Part shown: positions 17,362 to 25,694 of the stretch, piece after piece
How positions within the stretch are numbered: the stretch's first letter is position 1
Layout of the letters: each line of letters opens with the position of its first letter
Assembly: GCA_947497475.1 (NCBI GenBank)
Contig: CANMGS010000002.1
Coordinates: 558,001-622,000, forward strand
Length of the DNA: 64,000 nucleotides
Reading direction: 5' to 3'
Origin: an uncultured Amylibacter sp.
GTDB lineage: Bacteria > Pseudomonadota > Alphaproteobacteria > Rhodobacterales > Rhodobacteraceae
Made by a program: the position numbers and the translations under genes
Notes under the pieces: model-generated
What the model saw: only the letters and a program-made list of their open reading frames with translations
Database searches by the model: none
Told to the model about the DNA's origin: nothing

Positions 17362-18303
17362 ATGAAGAATTTTCCAATGTTTTTAAAAATGGCTGACCGC
17401 CGTGTATTAATCATTGGGGGCGGGGAGCAGGCTGCTCAAAAAGCACGCTTGATCTTAAAAACAGATGCTGAGATTTGTGTGCTTTCAGATCAACTTGATA
17501 TCGAATTGCAGAAATACGTTGATGACGGGCGTATTCAACACCTAAATGAAGTATTAACCGTGGAATTGTTACAATCAGCGAGCTTAATTTTCTCTGCAAC
17601 AGGATGTGCTGGGGCGGGTGCGGCACATGCAGAATTAGCAAAAGTAGCGAATAGTTTAATTAATGTCGTCGATATGCCCGAATTATGTGAGGCGATGACG
17701 CCGTCAATTGTAGATCGAGACCCTCTTGTAATAGCTATTGGGACAGAAGGTAATGCTCCTATTTTAGGCCGGCAGATAAAAAGTAAAATGGAAACGATAC
17801 TTGAACCTGGCTTGGGACGTTTAGTGACATTTGCTGGTAGTATGCGTAACGAAGTGGCACATCGTATAAACTCAAAAGATCGCAGGAGCTTTTGGAATTG
17901 GGTCTTTAATGAAAAACCCCGTCAGGAGTTTTCGAAAGGCAGTGAACGCCATGCTTTTGATATGATTAAAAATGTTATTGCGATGAATGGTAAAGATACA
18001 GGAGGGGAGAAAGATATAACGTTTATTACTGCAGACGCCCCTGATGCTGATCTTATGAGGTTGCGTGATGTACGTGCTTTACAAGAAGCGGATATAATCT
18101 TTTATCAACCTAGTTTACATAAGGATATCTTAGAGCTTGCGAGACGTGACGCGGAGCGACAACCCTTCCGATTGTTTGGGCAAGATAAAGTCAGCTTAAT
18201 GCGCATATTTATGTCTCCAGCAAATCGTGACAAAAACGTAGTGGTTCTTTCTGAAGTCTCTCTTTTTGATGAAAGTCAGGTTAATAGCATTTTAAGTGCA
18301 TAG
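17362..18303 (+). CDS. cysG: Siroheme synthase CysG, truncated: intact dehydrogenase/ferrochelatase half, decayed methyltransferase half
   Basis: 313 aa against about 450-470 for full CysG. Residues 1-200 are a good precorrin-2 dehydrogenase/ferrochelatase (VLIIGGGEQAAQKARLIL; VVDMPELCEAMTPSIVDRDPLVIAIGTEG; LGRLVTFAGSMRNEV). Residues about 218-313 still resemble the start of uroporphyrinogen-III methyltransferase (LRDVRALQEADIIFYQP, ILELARRDAER). The SAM-binding GAGPGDPDLLT motif has become TADAPDADLMRLR, and the rest of that domain is absent. The gene is thus a bifunctional enzyme reduced to its second half; a separate SUMT/CobA would be needed. Ribosome site AGGAGAAAAAC precedes ATG. Siroheme is the cofactor of NirB in the same operon. 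Confidence 0.87.
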   Translation: MKNFPMFLKMADRRVLIIGGGEQAAQKARLILKTDAEICVLSDQLDIELQKYVDDGRIQHLNEVLTVELLQSASLIFSATGCAGAGAAHAELAKVANSLINVVDMPELCEAMTPSIVDRDPLVIAIGTEGNAPILGRQIKSKMETILEPGLGRLVTFAGSMRNEVAHRINSKDRRSFWNWVFNEKPRQEFSKGSERHAFDMIKNVIAMNGKDTGGEKDITFITADAPDADLMRLRDVRALQEADIIFYQPSLHKDILELARRDAERQPFRLFGQDKVSLMRIFMSPANRDKNVVVLSEVSLFDESQVNSILSA

Positions 18304-18429
18304 CTAATATCAATTGATATGCATATAGTGCATAGCGCATATAACAAACTATGCGTTGTTGTTTAGTAAACCAATTCATATGTCTGCCTCAACACAAGCG
18401 ATATCGCCAATATTAATTGAGGTTAGCAA
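18304..18429. promoter_or_regulatory. Intergenic palindromes after the nitrate operon
   Basis: Contains the 14-bp palindrome ATATCAATTGATAT (18307-18320), overlapping ATATGCATAT, then a CGCATA/TATGCG hairpin (18336-18355, 8-nt loop) followed by a TTGTTGTTT tract. The last could be a weak terminator of the nas operon. No protein-coding gene seen in this stretch. Confidence 0.35.
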
Positions 18430-18615
18430 ATGAATACGAAAATTGGATCACGCAAAATTTTTGGTGTCTGTATCTTTCAAGTTGCTGCTATTCTATCAAC
18501 TTTAGCTATTGCAGAACTGTTGCTTGACTTATCAGGTGTTAGAGCAGGGCAAAAACTGTCGTTAGTCAAAACTATGTCTAAAGAGAAAATGGGTAAGAAG
18601 CCCCATATAGTATAG
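18430..18615 (+). CDS. Small hypothetical membrane peptide
   Basis: 61 codons from ATG with TTGAGG about 8 bases upstream. One hydrophobic helix at residues about 11-33 (VCIFQVAAILSTLAIAELLL) followed by a basic tail. I recognise no family. It lies between the nitrate operon and a convergent TRAP operon and ends at a strong bidirectional hairpin. A genuine small membrane protein is possible because of the ribosome site and the helix, but the length allows a chance frame. Confidence 0.35.
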   Translation: MNTKIGSRKIFGVCIFQVAAILSTLAIAELLLDLSGVRAGQKLSLVKTMSKEKMGKKPHIV

Positions 18616-18641
18616 CAGACCGACAATGCCAGTCTGCTATA
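18611..18641. terminator. Bidirectional terminator between nitrate region and TRAP operon
   Basis: Perfect 10-bp stem TATAGCAGAC / GTCTGCTATA with an 11-nt loop, located between convergent transcripts. It lacks a long T-run on either side (ATATTATCTTAG on the plus side), so efficiency is uncertain. Confidence 0.7.
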
Positions 18642-18648
18642 TATTATC

Positions 18649-20097
18649 TTAGTTTCCGTAAGCCAAAGCGGGTAACCATGTGGTCAATTCTGGGAAGAAG
18701 AACACAATTGCTAGACCTGTTATCTGCAATAATACAAATGGGATAACGCCTCTGTAGATATGGCTTAGGCTGATTTCTGGAGGACATACACCTTTCAAGT
18801 AAAACAGTGCAAAGCCTACAGGCGGGGTCAGGAATGAGGTCTGCAAAGTTACTGCAACCAATATCGCAAACCATACGATTGATGGGTTATCAACGATACC
18901 ATAGCCTTCTACAGCGATATCCAAGCCCAGGATTACCGGCAGCATCAGTGGCATGATGATTAACGTAATCTCGATCCAATCTAACAAGAAACCCAATAAG
19001 AAGATGATAAACAAGATGAAGCAGATCACCATATATGGGTTATCAAATGATCCTAACACCATGTTTTCAATGATTTCATCGCCACCAAAACGGCGTAGAA
19101 TGAAGGCAAAGAAGTTAGCTGCGATAAAGATACCAACGATATAACCTGATGTGTTTAATGTTTGGCGCATTACATCTTTGAACACTTTCATATTCAGGTT
19201 GCGTGCAGCAAGTGCCAATAATGTTGCCCCCATGGCGCCTAAACCAGATGCTTCTGTTGGTGTTGCGAGGCCAAAAAAGATTGAGCCAAGTACCAATAAG
19301 ATCAATGCCATAGGAGGGATAACGGATAGAGCAACATCACTTACAACCTTCATGGTTACAGGCTCTCGGTTTTCGGGCAAAGGCATCGCAGAAGGATTAA
19401 GAAGACCGTAGATGATGATAAATAAGATATATAAACCACCAAGGATCAAGCCTGGGAATAGCGCGCCCATAAATAAATCACCAAGACTGATTGCCAATTG
19501 GTCGGACATGATTACCAACATAATGGATGGTGGGATCAAGATGCCTAAAGTACCAGAGGCGGCAATTGTACCCGTTGCTATAGGCTTGGCATAATTTTGG
19601 TTCATCATGGTTGGAATACCCATAACCCCCAATAGAACCACTGATGCACCAATCACACCTGTAGAGGCGGCAAGGATAATGCCGATTAACATCACTGCAA
19701 GTGCAAGGCCGCCTTTTAAGGCACCAAATAAAACTTGCATAGATTTCATCATACGTTGAGCAACGCCAGATTGATCCAGCATCAAACCCATAAAGATAAA
19801 CATAGGCAGAGCGACAAGCACTGGGTTTTTAATAATACCGCCAAAGAAACGTCCACCATTTGCAAAAAGTTTCACATAGGTGATACCTGTACGGTCAAAC
19901 TCGATATATGTGTTAATCGTTTTGCGAAATGGATCCAAAAGAAACTCGCCAACCATTGCAAAAACTAAACTTACACCGACAAGAGCAAATGCAACAGGGA
20001 TGCCGCGGAACAGCATAATAATGAATGTGATAAACATCAGCAGAACCATCCATTGGTTCAAGTCCAATATCGCACCGAATAGTGATAGAATTTCCAT
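18649..20097 (-). CDS. TRAP transporter large permease (DctM family)
   Basis: 482 aa, 12 or more hydrophobic helices, DctM/TRAP large subunit. Visible family segments: FRGIPVAFALVGVSLVFAMV, LPMFIFMGLMLDQSGVAQRM, ASTGVIGASVVLLGVMGIPTM and GTLGILIPPSIMLVIM. It is the ion-coupled transport subunit. The slightly long protein together with the long DctQ partner resembles the TakPQM/FcbT (mannitol/chloroaromatic, keto-acid) branch. It is the third gene of the dctP-dctQ-dctM order on the minus strand and starts 3 bases after the small permease stop. Confidence 0.92.
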   Translation of the reverse strand: MEILSLFGAILDLNQWMVLLMFITFIIMLFRGIPVAFALVGVSLVFAMVGEFLLDPFRKTINTYIEFDRTGITYVKLFANGGRFFGGIIKNPVLVALPMFIFMGLMLDQSGVAQRMMKSMQVLFGALKGGLALAVMLIGIILAASTGVIGASVVLLGVMGIPTMMNQNYAKPIATGTIAASGTLGILIPPSIMLVIMSDQLAISLGDLFMGALFPGLILGGLYILFIIIYGLLNPSAMPLPENREPVTMKVVSDVALSVIPPMALILLVLGSIFFGLATPTEASGLGAMGATLLALAARNLNMKVFKDVMRQTLNTSGYIVGIFIAANFFAFILRRFGGDEIIENMVLGSFDNPYMVICFILFIIFLLGFLLDWIEITLIIMPLMLPVILGLDIAVEGYGIVDNPSIVWFAILVAVTLQTSFLTPPVGFALFYLKGVCPPEISLSHIYRGVIPFVLLQITGLAIVFFFPELTTWLPALAYGN

Positions 20098-20100
20098 GAT

Positions 20101-20886
20101 TTAATCCTTCGATGCGTTCTTACGGCTTCTTAAAAAGCTGATTATAATGACCAAGGCCATAAACCCGACAGCAAGCCATGTTGACCCTTCAAGTAAAGGT
20201 TCTCTGGAGATACGTCTTGGGTTTAAGTCTGGTTGTGTTAAACGTACGAACCACCATAGGCCATAATGGATTAAGCGTTCTGCAATGAATAAAATTGCAG
20301 GAGCTGCGGCAATAAAAAGGCGCCACATCTTTGGATCCATAAATTTTGTCATGTTACGGTACATAACAGACCAAGCTGCTATACCTGATAGCACAAAGAT
20401 TACGGGCATGGCCATTTTCAAAAGATAAAGTTTGTGAAGGCCATTTGCACTGTCCGACCCTTCGCCTGCTTTCCATGATGCAAAGGCATAGTGGAACATA
20501 ATATCTGACATAATCACAAGGAAAGGAAGTAAAAGCCAACCAATTGCAAATACCTCGATGCGGGCTTTGCGTTTTGGCGAATAATTTTGGTGCAGAATAT
20601 CTACGCGAACATGGCTATCTGTCGTTATGGCATATCCAAAACCTACAATCATGGCCAAACCATACATCCACCATTGCGCATCATCTAACCATGCTTGATT
20701 AAAGCCTGCTTTACGAATAACGACTTGGGTAACGATTGCGACCATCAAAATTGGGAATATCCAAGCGACGATATTACCGACATTGATCATAAGGCGATCA
20801 CCCCACAGATGGTTCTCGCGGTTCTTTTCCCCTGGATCAGAAATTGCGATTGATTGCTCTGCAATCTCTATAGTTTTGTCAGGCAT
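20101..20886 (-). CDS. TRAP transporter small permease (DctQ family)
   Basis: 261 aa, longer than a classical DctQ (about 160-200). Helix with WIFPILMVAIVTQVVIRKA near residue 40, then AQWWMYGLAMIVGFGYAIT and SHVRVDILHQNYSPKRKARIEV, the usual DctQ core. An additional C-terminal pair of helices includes RLFIAAAPAILFIAERLI. An N-terminal cytoplasmic stretch of about 30 residues precedes the first helix. Couples the binding protein to the large permease. The extra length fits the keto-acid/mannitol-type TRAP branch. Confidence 0.88.
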   Translation of the reverse strand: MPDKTIEIAEQSIAISDPGEKNRENHLWGDRLMINVGNIVAWIFPILMVAIVTQVVIRKAGFNQAWLDDAQWWMYGLAMIVGFGYAITTDSHVRVDILHQNYSPKRKARIEVFAIGWLLLPFLVIMSDIMFHYAFASWKAGEGSDSANGLHKLYLLKMAMPVIFVLSGIAAWSVMYRNMTKFMDPKMWRLFIAAAPAILFIAERLIHYGLWWFVRLTQPDLNPRRISREPLLEGSTWLAVGFMALVIIISFLRSRKNASKD

Positions 20887-20918
20887 TTAAAACTGCACCT
20901 CCCAATGCATTCGTGAAA

Positions 20919-20946
20919 AAAGGGCGGCTAAAAGTTGCCGCCCTTT
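20919..20946 (-). terminator. Attenuating terminator between TRAP binding protein and permease genes
   Basis: Perfect 10-bp stem AAAGGGCGGC / GCCGCCCTTT with an 8-nt loop. Read on the minus strand the second arm runs into TTTTTTC, giving a classical intrinsic terminator directly after the binding-protein stop. This arrangement commonly yields more binding protein than permease. Confidence 0.8.
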
Positions 20947-20964
20947 AATGAGTAGATGATTATT

Positions 20965-22002
20965 TTAGTCACGTGGTAGGTAAATTTGTGACCAAACTTT
21001 ATAGCCAGCACGATATTCTTGTAGATCGTCCCATACTTCTTTGAAGAATGGGTCATCTGCAGCCAATTCAGCAGCGACTTCATTCCAGTTTGACTGGAAC
21101 GCATCAAGAATTTCAGGAGACCAACGTTTGATTGTTACGCCATTCTTTTCTGTATTCTCAACCATTGCTGCAAAGTTTGTTGCTTCGCCTTCAGCCAAGT
21201 TTGTTGTGATGTTTGCCAAACAAGCTGTTTCGATTTGGTTTTGTGCTTTTTCACCAAGACCTTCGTAAACGTCTTTATTAATGATCAATTCAAACAAAGT
21301 TGATGGTTGGTGCCATCCTGGGAAGTAGTTGTACTTCGCAATTTTGTGGAAGCCCAAACGTGCATCGATTTTCGGCATTGAGAATTCAGTCGCATCAATT
21401 GCGCCACGTTCAAGTGCTGGGAAAATGTCAGATGCACCAAGTAGAGATGTTGATACGCCCAATTTATCCATTACTTTGGCACCTAGGCCAAAGAAACGCA
21501 TGTTAAGCCCTTTAAGGTCTTCTACAGTGTTGATTTCTTTCTTGAACCAACCTGATGTTTCTGGAGCGATAATACCACAAGGCAATGTTTTTACATTATA
21601 GCCGTTGTCATCGTACATTTGTTGCCAATATTTCGCACCATCATCGTATAAAATCCAACCAAGGAATTCACCTGCTTCTGGTCCGAAAGGCACAGCAGCA
21701 AACAATGAAGCTGAATTTAGTTTACCTTGCCAGTAGCCTGATGTTGCATATGCAGAATCTACAGAACCGTTTGATACAGCATCAAGTGCTTCCAATGTTG
21801 GAACCAATTTACCTGGATCGAAGTGTTCAAATTCCACTTCCTCAGAAATGCCATTCATCTTTGCAACGAAATCTAATGCTGCTGTTCCCAAAATTGGTAG
21901 ATTTTGTGGGAATGACGATGTCATTTCAATTGTTTGTTGAGCGTTTGCAGTACCCGCAATCATTGTAGCGCCAACGAGTGCGCCGGTGATAGTTTTCTTC
22001 AT
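20965..22002 (-). CDS. TRAP transporter substrate-binding protein (DctP family)
   Basis: 345 aa with a Sec signal peptide (MKKTITGALVGATMIAGTANA). I start at ATG 22002, with GGGAGGAAGT directly upstream; the frame extends further but without a ribosome site. Family motifs: NMRFFGLGAKVMDKLGVSTS (the arginine that contacts a carboxylate ligand), GDIFPALE-like SDIFPALERGAIDATEF, and KYNYFPGWHQPSTLFEL. This last segment is typical for the TakP/FcbT group that binds 2-oxo acids or aromatic acids. Ligand not determinable from sequence. Confidence 0.92.
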   Translation of the reverse strand: MKKTITGALVGATMIAGTANAQQTIEMTSSFPQNLPILGTAALDFVAKMNGISEEVEFEHFDPGKLVPTLEALDAVSNGSVDSAYATSGYWQGKLNSASLFAAVPFGPEAGEFLGWILYDDGAKYWQQMYDDNGYNVKTLPCGIIAPETSGWFKKEINTVEDLKGLNMRFFGLGAKVMDKLGVSTSLLGASDIFPALERGAIDATEFSMPKIDARLGFHKIAKYNYFPGWHQPSTLFELIINKDVYEGLGEKAQNQIETACLANITTNLAEGEATNFAAMVENTEKNGVTIKRWSPEILDAFQSNWNEVAAELAADDPFFKEVWDDLQEYRAGYKVWSQIYLPRD

Positions 22003-22310
22003 TACTTCCTCCCAAAAGTTTGCTGTTACCAGCAATGTTTCCCAAGCTTTTGCCTAGATATAATACAATGTATACGTTAATCACATCGAATTGGTCAACT
22101 ATAGTAACCAAAACATAGTATTCTTGGTTATGCAACGTTTTCAATCGGTATCCGTATAAACACTGATGGTTGATAACCTATATCCATTTTGTTACGTACA
22201 TCAGTAAAATATGTGTGTTGATAAGATTTAAGAAATAAGCAGCAACCATTACATCTATTGTGAGCTATTCAATGTCCACATAATTGGTAATCTCGATATG
22301 TGTATAAAAG
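22003..22310. promoter_or_regulatory. Upstream region of the TRAP operon
   Basis: About 300 bp, AT-rich, no gene supported on either strand. It must hold the minus-strand promoter of the TRAP operon and the 3' end of the adaptor gene transcript. A CACATA/TATGTG repeat at about 22276-22302 is the only structure noted. No operator assigned. Confidence 0.3.
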
Positions 22311-23591
22311 CTAGTCTTGTATTGCGCCGTCGAAGGAAGAAAAGAATGGCGCAATAAGATAATGATAAAAAGTGGTTTTCCTACCAATTAAAGAGAGTTG
22401 AACTGGCATGTCAGCGGATAGGTTTAATGTATAACCTAAGCTGGTGTGTAGTTTATTAATGTCACCCGATAGTATATTTGCATAAGCTTGATATCCAATC
22501 GTTTGACCTGTTTCATCTTTTAACGCCTCTTGAGCAATTGAAGTGATTTCTACTGAAATGTTTGGAAGATTACGTTGTGACAAGCTTGGAATAATCATTT
22601 TTCCCATCATGCCAATATAGATTTGGTCAATTGTTGTTGCTGGAACAACTACCTGAACACGTGGTTGTTGTAACGGCTGAGATAAGGTGACAAAGGTTAT
22701 TCCGCGAGTGATATACATAAGTTCTGTATCGAAATTTAAAGATGTAACCGAACCGTTTATAGGGGAAATGATTGTAGATTGATCGATTTCATCCTGCAGA
22801 ATAAGCGCCTGACGCTGTAGTTCTGGTAAACGCGCCGTATTTTGTGCCATTTGGTTTAGTAATGATAGGCGATATTCTGTTTTAAGTTTTTTGGCTTCTG
22901 TTTTTGCTTGTAAAATCTCATTTTGACTAGCCTTTATAATCGCATTTTTATCATTAATTTCACCATCCAATTCTAAAATTTGATCAATATAAGCTTCGGC
23001 TTGTATTGTTGCGACTGCACCTTTTTTAATAAGCTGTTCAAAACTTTCGACCCTATCTTGTAGGTGTTTGCGCCGTTCATGTAAGATTTCTATGCTGCTA
23101 TGATTGATATCAACACGCTCAGATTCAGAGATGGATTTTTGTGATATTGCTTGCAATTTATAGCCTAGGTTACGTTCTAGAGCTTGATATTTTTCGAATA
23201 GTGCTGTGTTACTTTTTTGACCTACAGTTCTTGTTTCTCCTAGATTAAGTTTTGTTCTAATAATATTGTTTTCTAAGGTTAAATCTTTAATTTGTGTTGT
23301 AATATGTTGTATGTTTTTGAGTTGCCTATCTACATTTAAAAGAAGGATTTTTTGGCCTTTCTCTACGGTATCATGTGCCTGAATGAAAATTTGTTTAATC
23401 TGCCCGCCATATGGATGTTGAATTTCATAACTCGGGCGTGAAGATATTAACGAACCACTTGCTTTTATCGTGGTCGCAAGCGGTGCATAAACAGCCCACA
23501 AAGCAATTAAGGCAAACATTATAATGATTGCCAAAGCTGCATAACGTAAAGGGCGAATGACTGTATTTGGGAGTGTCTCTTCTTGTATCAT
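22311..23591 (-). CDS. Type I secretion periplasmic adaptor (HlyD family)
   Basis: 426 aa. Single N-terminal membrane helix (ALAIIIMFALIALWAVYAPL, residues about 14-33), then a lipoyl-like start (SYEIQHPYGGQIKQIFIQ), a long coiled-coil hairpin (residues about 85-270) and a return beta domain (IISPINGSVTSLNF). This is the membrane-fusion protein that bridges the inner-membrane ABC ATPase and TolC. Its ATG overlaps the ATPase stop by 4 bases, so expression is coupled to an ATPase gene that carries an in-frame stop near its start. The C-terminus continues about 40 residues past the usual beta domain. Confidence 0.92.
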   Translation of the reverse strand: MIQEETLPNTVIRPLRYAALAIIIMFALIALWAVYAPLATTIKASGSLISSRPSYEIQHPYGGQIKQIFIQAHDTVEKGQKILLLNVDRQLKNIQHITTQIKDLTLENNIIRTKLNLGETRTVGQKSNTALFEKYQALERNLGYKLQAISQKSISESERVDINHSSIEILHERRKHLQDRVESFEQLIKKGAVATIQAEAYIDQILELDGEINDKNAIIKASQNEILQAKTEAKKLKTEYRLSLLNQMAQNTARLPELQRQALILQDEIDQSTIISPINGSVTSLNFDTELMYITRGITFVTLSQPLQQPRVQVVVPATTIDQIYIGMMGKMIIPSLSQRNLPNISVEITSIAQEALKDETGQTIGYQAYANILSGDINKLHTSLGYTLNLSADMPVQLSLIGRKTTFYHYLIAPFFSSFDGAIQD

Positions 23592-25666
23592 TGGACAGGT
23601 GCGCCGGGTTGAAGAGGATTTTGACCAGATAAATGCGCTGCAAAAAGGGATGAATTTTCAATATTCTGTATATCAAAGCTATCAGTCATTTGGGAAATGA
23701 CCGCCATTCCTATTTCATCATCGGGTAAATCAATCATACTCACTTCTGGATGCATGATTAAGGAACGGATTTTAGGCATTTTTTGTGCTGCACGCGTTGG
23801 TCGTTCTTCTCGCAGAATAATCTCACATTGTTTTTCATTTAAGAATTTAAAGACTATTGTAACTTGGCGTTTTTGATCTTGTGGTCCATTGATATCCGCC
23901 ACATTAAACATCTCATTTGCGACCATGACTGCATTTTGGCAAAATACTTTATCAGAATGTCTAACAAATTGGGCAATTATCCAGTCATTTAAATCTAATA
24001 AAGAAGCTGCTTGAAGCGGTAAAGTGATGCGCTGCTTTCCATCATTCATACGGCCAAGAACCTCGGAACGCGGCCCAAAGTCAGCCATGCGACCGTGATC
24101 AAGAAAGAGCACTTTATCTGCAATCCCCATAATACCAGAACGATGTAGAACCATTATAATGGTTGTGCCGTGTTTTTTCAGAGCAGCAAGTGTATCGCAT
24201 AATTGGCGTTCTCCAGAGGCATCTAATAATGCATTTGGTTCATCTAAAAACAAATATTTAGGCGTTTCAAAAATAGCTCTTGCAAGTGCTATACGTTGTT
24301 TTTGTCCAGCAGAAAGGAGGTGTGATTGCGCTTCCATTTCAGTATCATAACCTTGGGGAAGTGCCGATATTAATCCATGAACTCCAGCAAGTTTCGCTGC
24401 ACTAATAATTTTTTCATCATCGGGTTCTGTATGAAAGCATGAAATGTTTTGCGCAATTGTACCTTTGATAATACGGGCTTGTTGAGCCAGATAACCGATT
24501 TCGTTTTGCAAGGTTATTGGCCCAAGTGTTTTGATCTCGCTTTCATCTAGAAATACAGATCCTATGGGGCAGGGATCTATGCCGCATAAAGCATGTAATA
24601 ATGTTGTTTTGCCGCTTCCTGAATCCCCAATAATTGCTAAGCATTCACCAGGCAATAATTCAAAGGCAATACGCTCCAATCTTGCTGGTGCGCCACCGCC
24701 GCGTGGATAGATTAAGCCGTCGCATTTTAAGTGACCAGAAAGTGAAATGATTTCAGTCATATTTTGAGATGGTTTTACAATCGCAGTCTCGAGCGCATGA
24801 AATGCCTGATAGGATGATTTCACACCCGCAATATTATTTATACACCCTTCGATTGTCGTAATAGTTTTAGCTGTGATGATAGAAGCTCCTATCATTGCTC
24901 CAGCCGTTAAGTTTCCTTTGACCACAAGATACGCGCCTAAACTGAGCGCTAAAAGTTGTATGGAACTCCGCAAAAAACTTAACCCAGATGTCTGCGCTGT
25001 TCTTATGACTGTAGATTGATCTTCGTAATAATGCCTTTGTGCTTGCAGTTTAAAATATAATTGCCCTAAGTTTTGTGCGACAGCTTGCATGCCTGATATA
25101 AGGGTTGTGTCATGTGCATCACGTAGAGTTTCTACTTCTTTATCTGCGACAAGACTGGCGTTGATTTGACTGTCATTTATCAAAACTTTTGCCATATATT
25201 TTAGAATTACCATGCTTGTTACAATGCTTAAAACAAGAATAATAAAGTAAGGATGTATTAACCCTAATGTGATTAAAAATATTGGCACCCATGGGACATT
25301 TAATGCAGTTGAAGCCTGAGGTGATTTAAAAAAATTACTACATAACGTAATGTTTTTTATGATACTATCACGATCCCAAGGCGCAGCATTTAAGGCCGCT
25401 TTGGCTCCTAATTTTTCCACCCAACGCGCAGATTTATCAAATGCTGCATCACGGTACATTTCTATGGCTGAATGTATGAGAGTAATTGTTAATGCTAAAC
25501 TTAGTAACATTAACAATGTACTTAAATTTCCGCTAGGAACGACGCGATCTTAGACTTGCATCATAAAGATCGGGCTTACTAACACAGCTAAATTTGTCAC
25601 AAAGCTGAAGACCAACATTGGGAGTAGTAATTGTTTGAGATATGTTAGTGATGCGGTTTGTGACAA
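23588..25666 (-). pseudogene. Type I secretion ABC transporter (PrtD/HlyB-like) interrupted by an in-frame TAA
   Basis: Read from TTG 25666 the protein begins MSQTASLTYLKQLLLPM and continues with VLVSPIFMMQV, then TAA (25552-25550), then DRVVPSGNLST in the same frame. Homologues read QV-x-DRV with a Tyr or Leu here, so one base change (TTA or TAT to TAA) explains it. The remainder is intact: membrane domain, Walker A GDSGSGKTT, signature LSAGQKQRIALARA, Walker B YLFLDEPNALLD, and H-loop VLHR. About 150 extra residues follow the ATPase domain. Translation could restart at TTG 25516, but the first helix would be lost. It sits between the RTX gene and hlyD. Pseudogene, sequencing error or readthrough remain possible. 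Confidence 0.8.
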
Positions 25667-25694
25667 TTCTTCAACCTATAGATTAGATAGTGGA

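Noticed and set aside
20919-20946. Small RNA gene between dctQ and dctP
   Set aside because: The hairpin with its T-run is explained as the terminator of the binding-protein mRNA.
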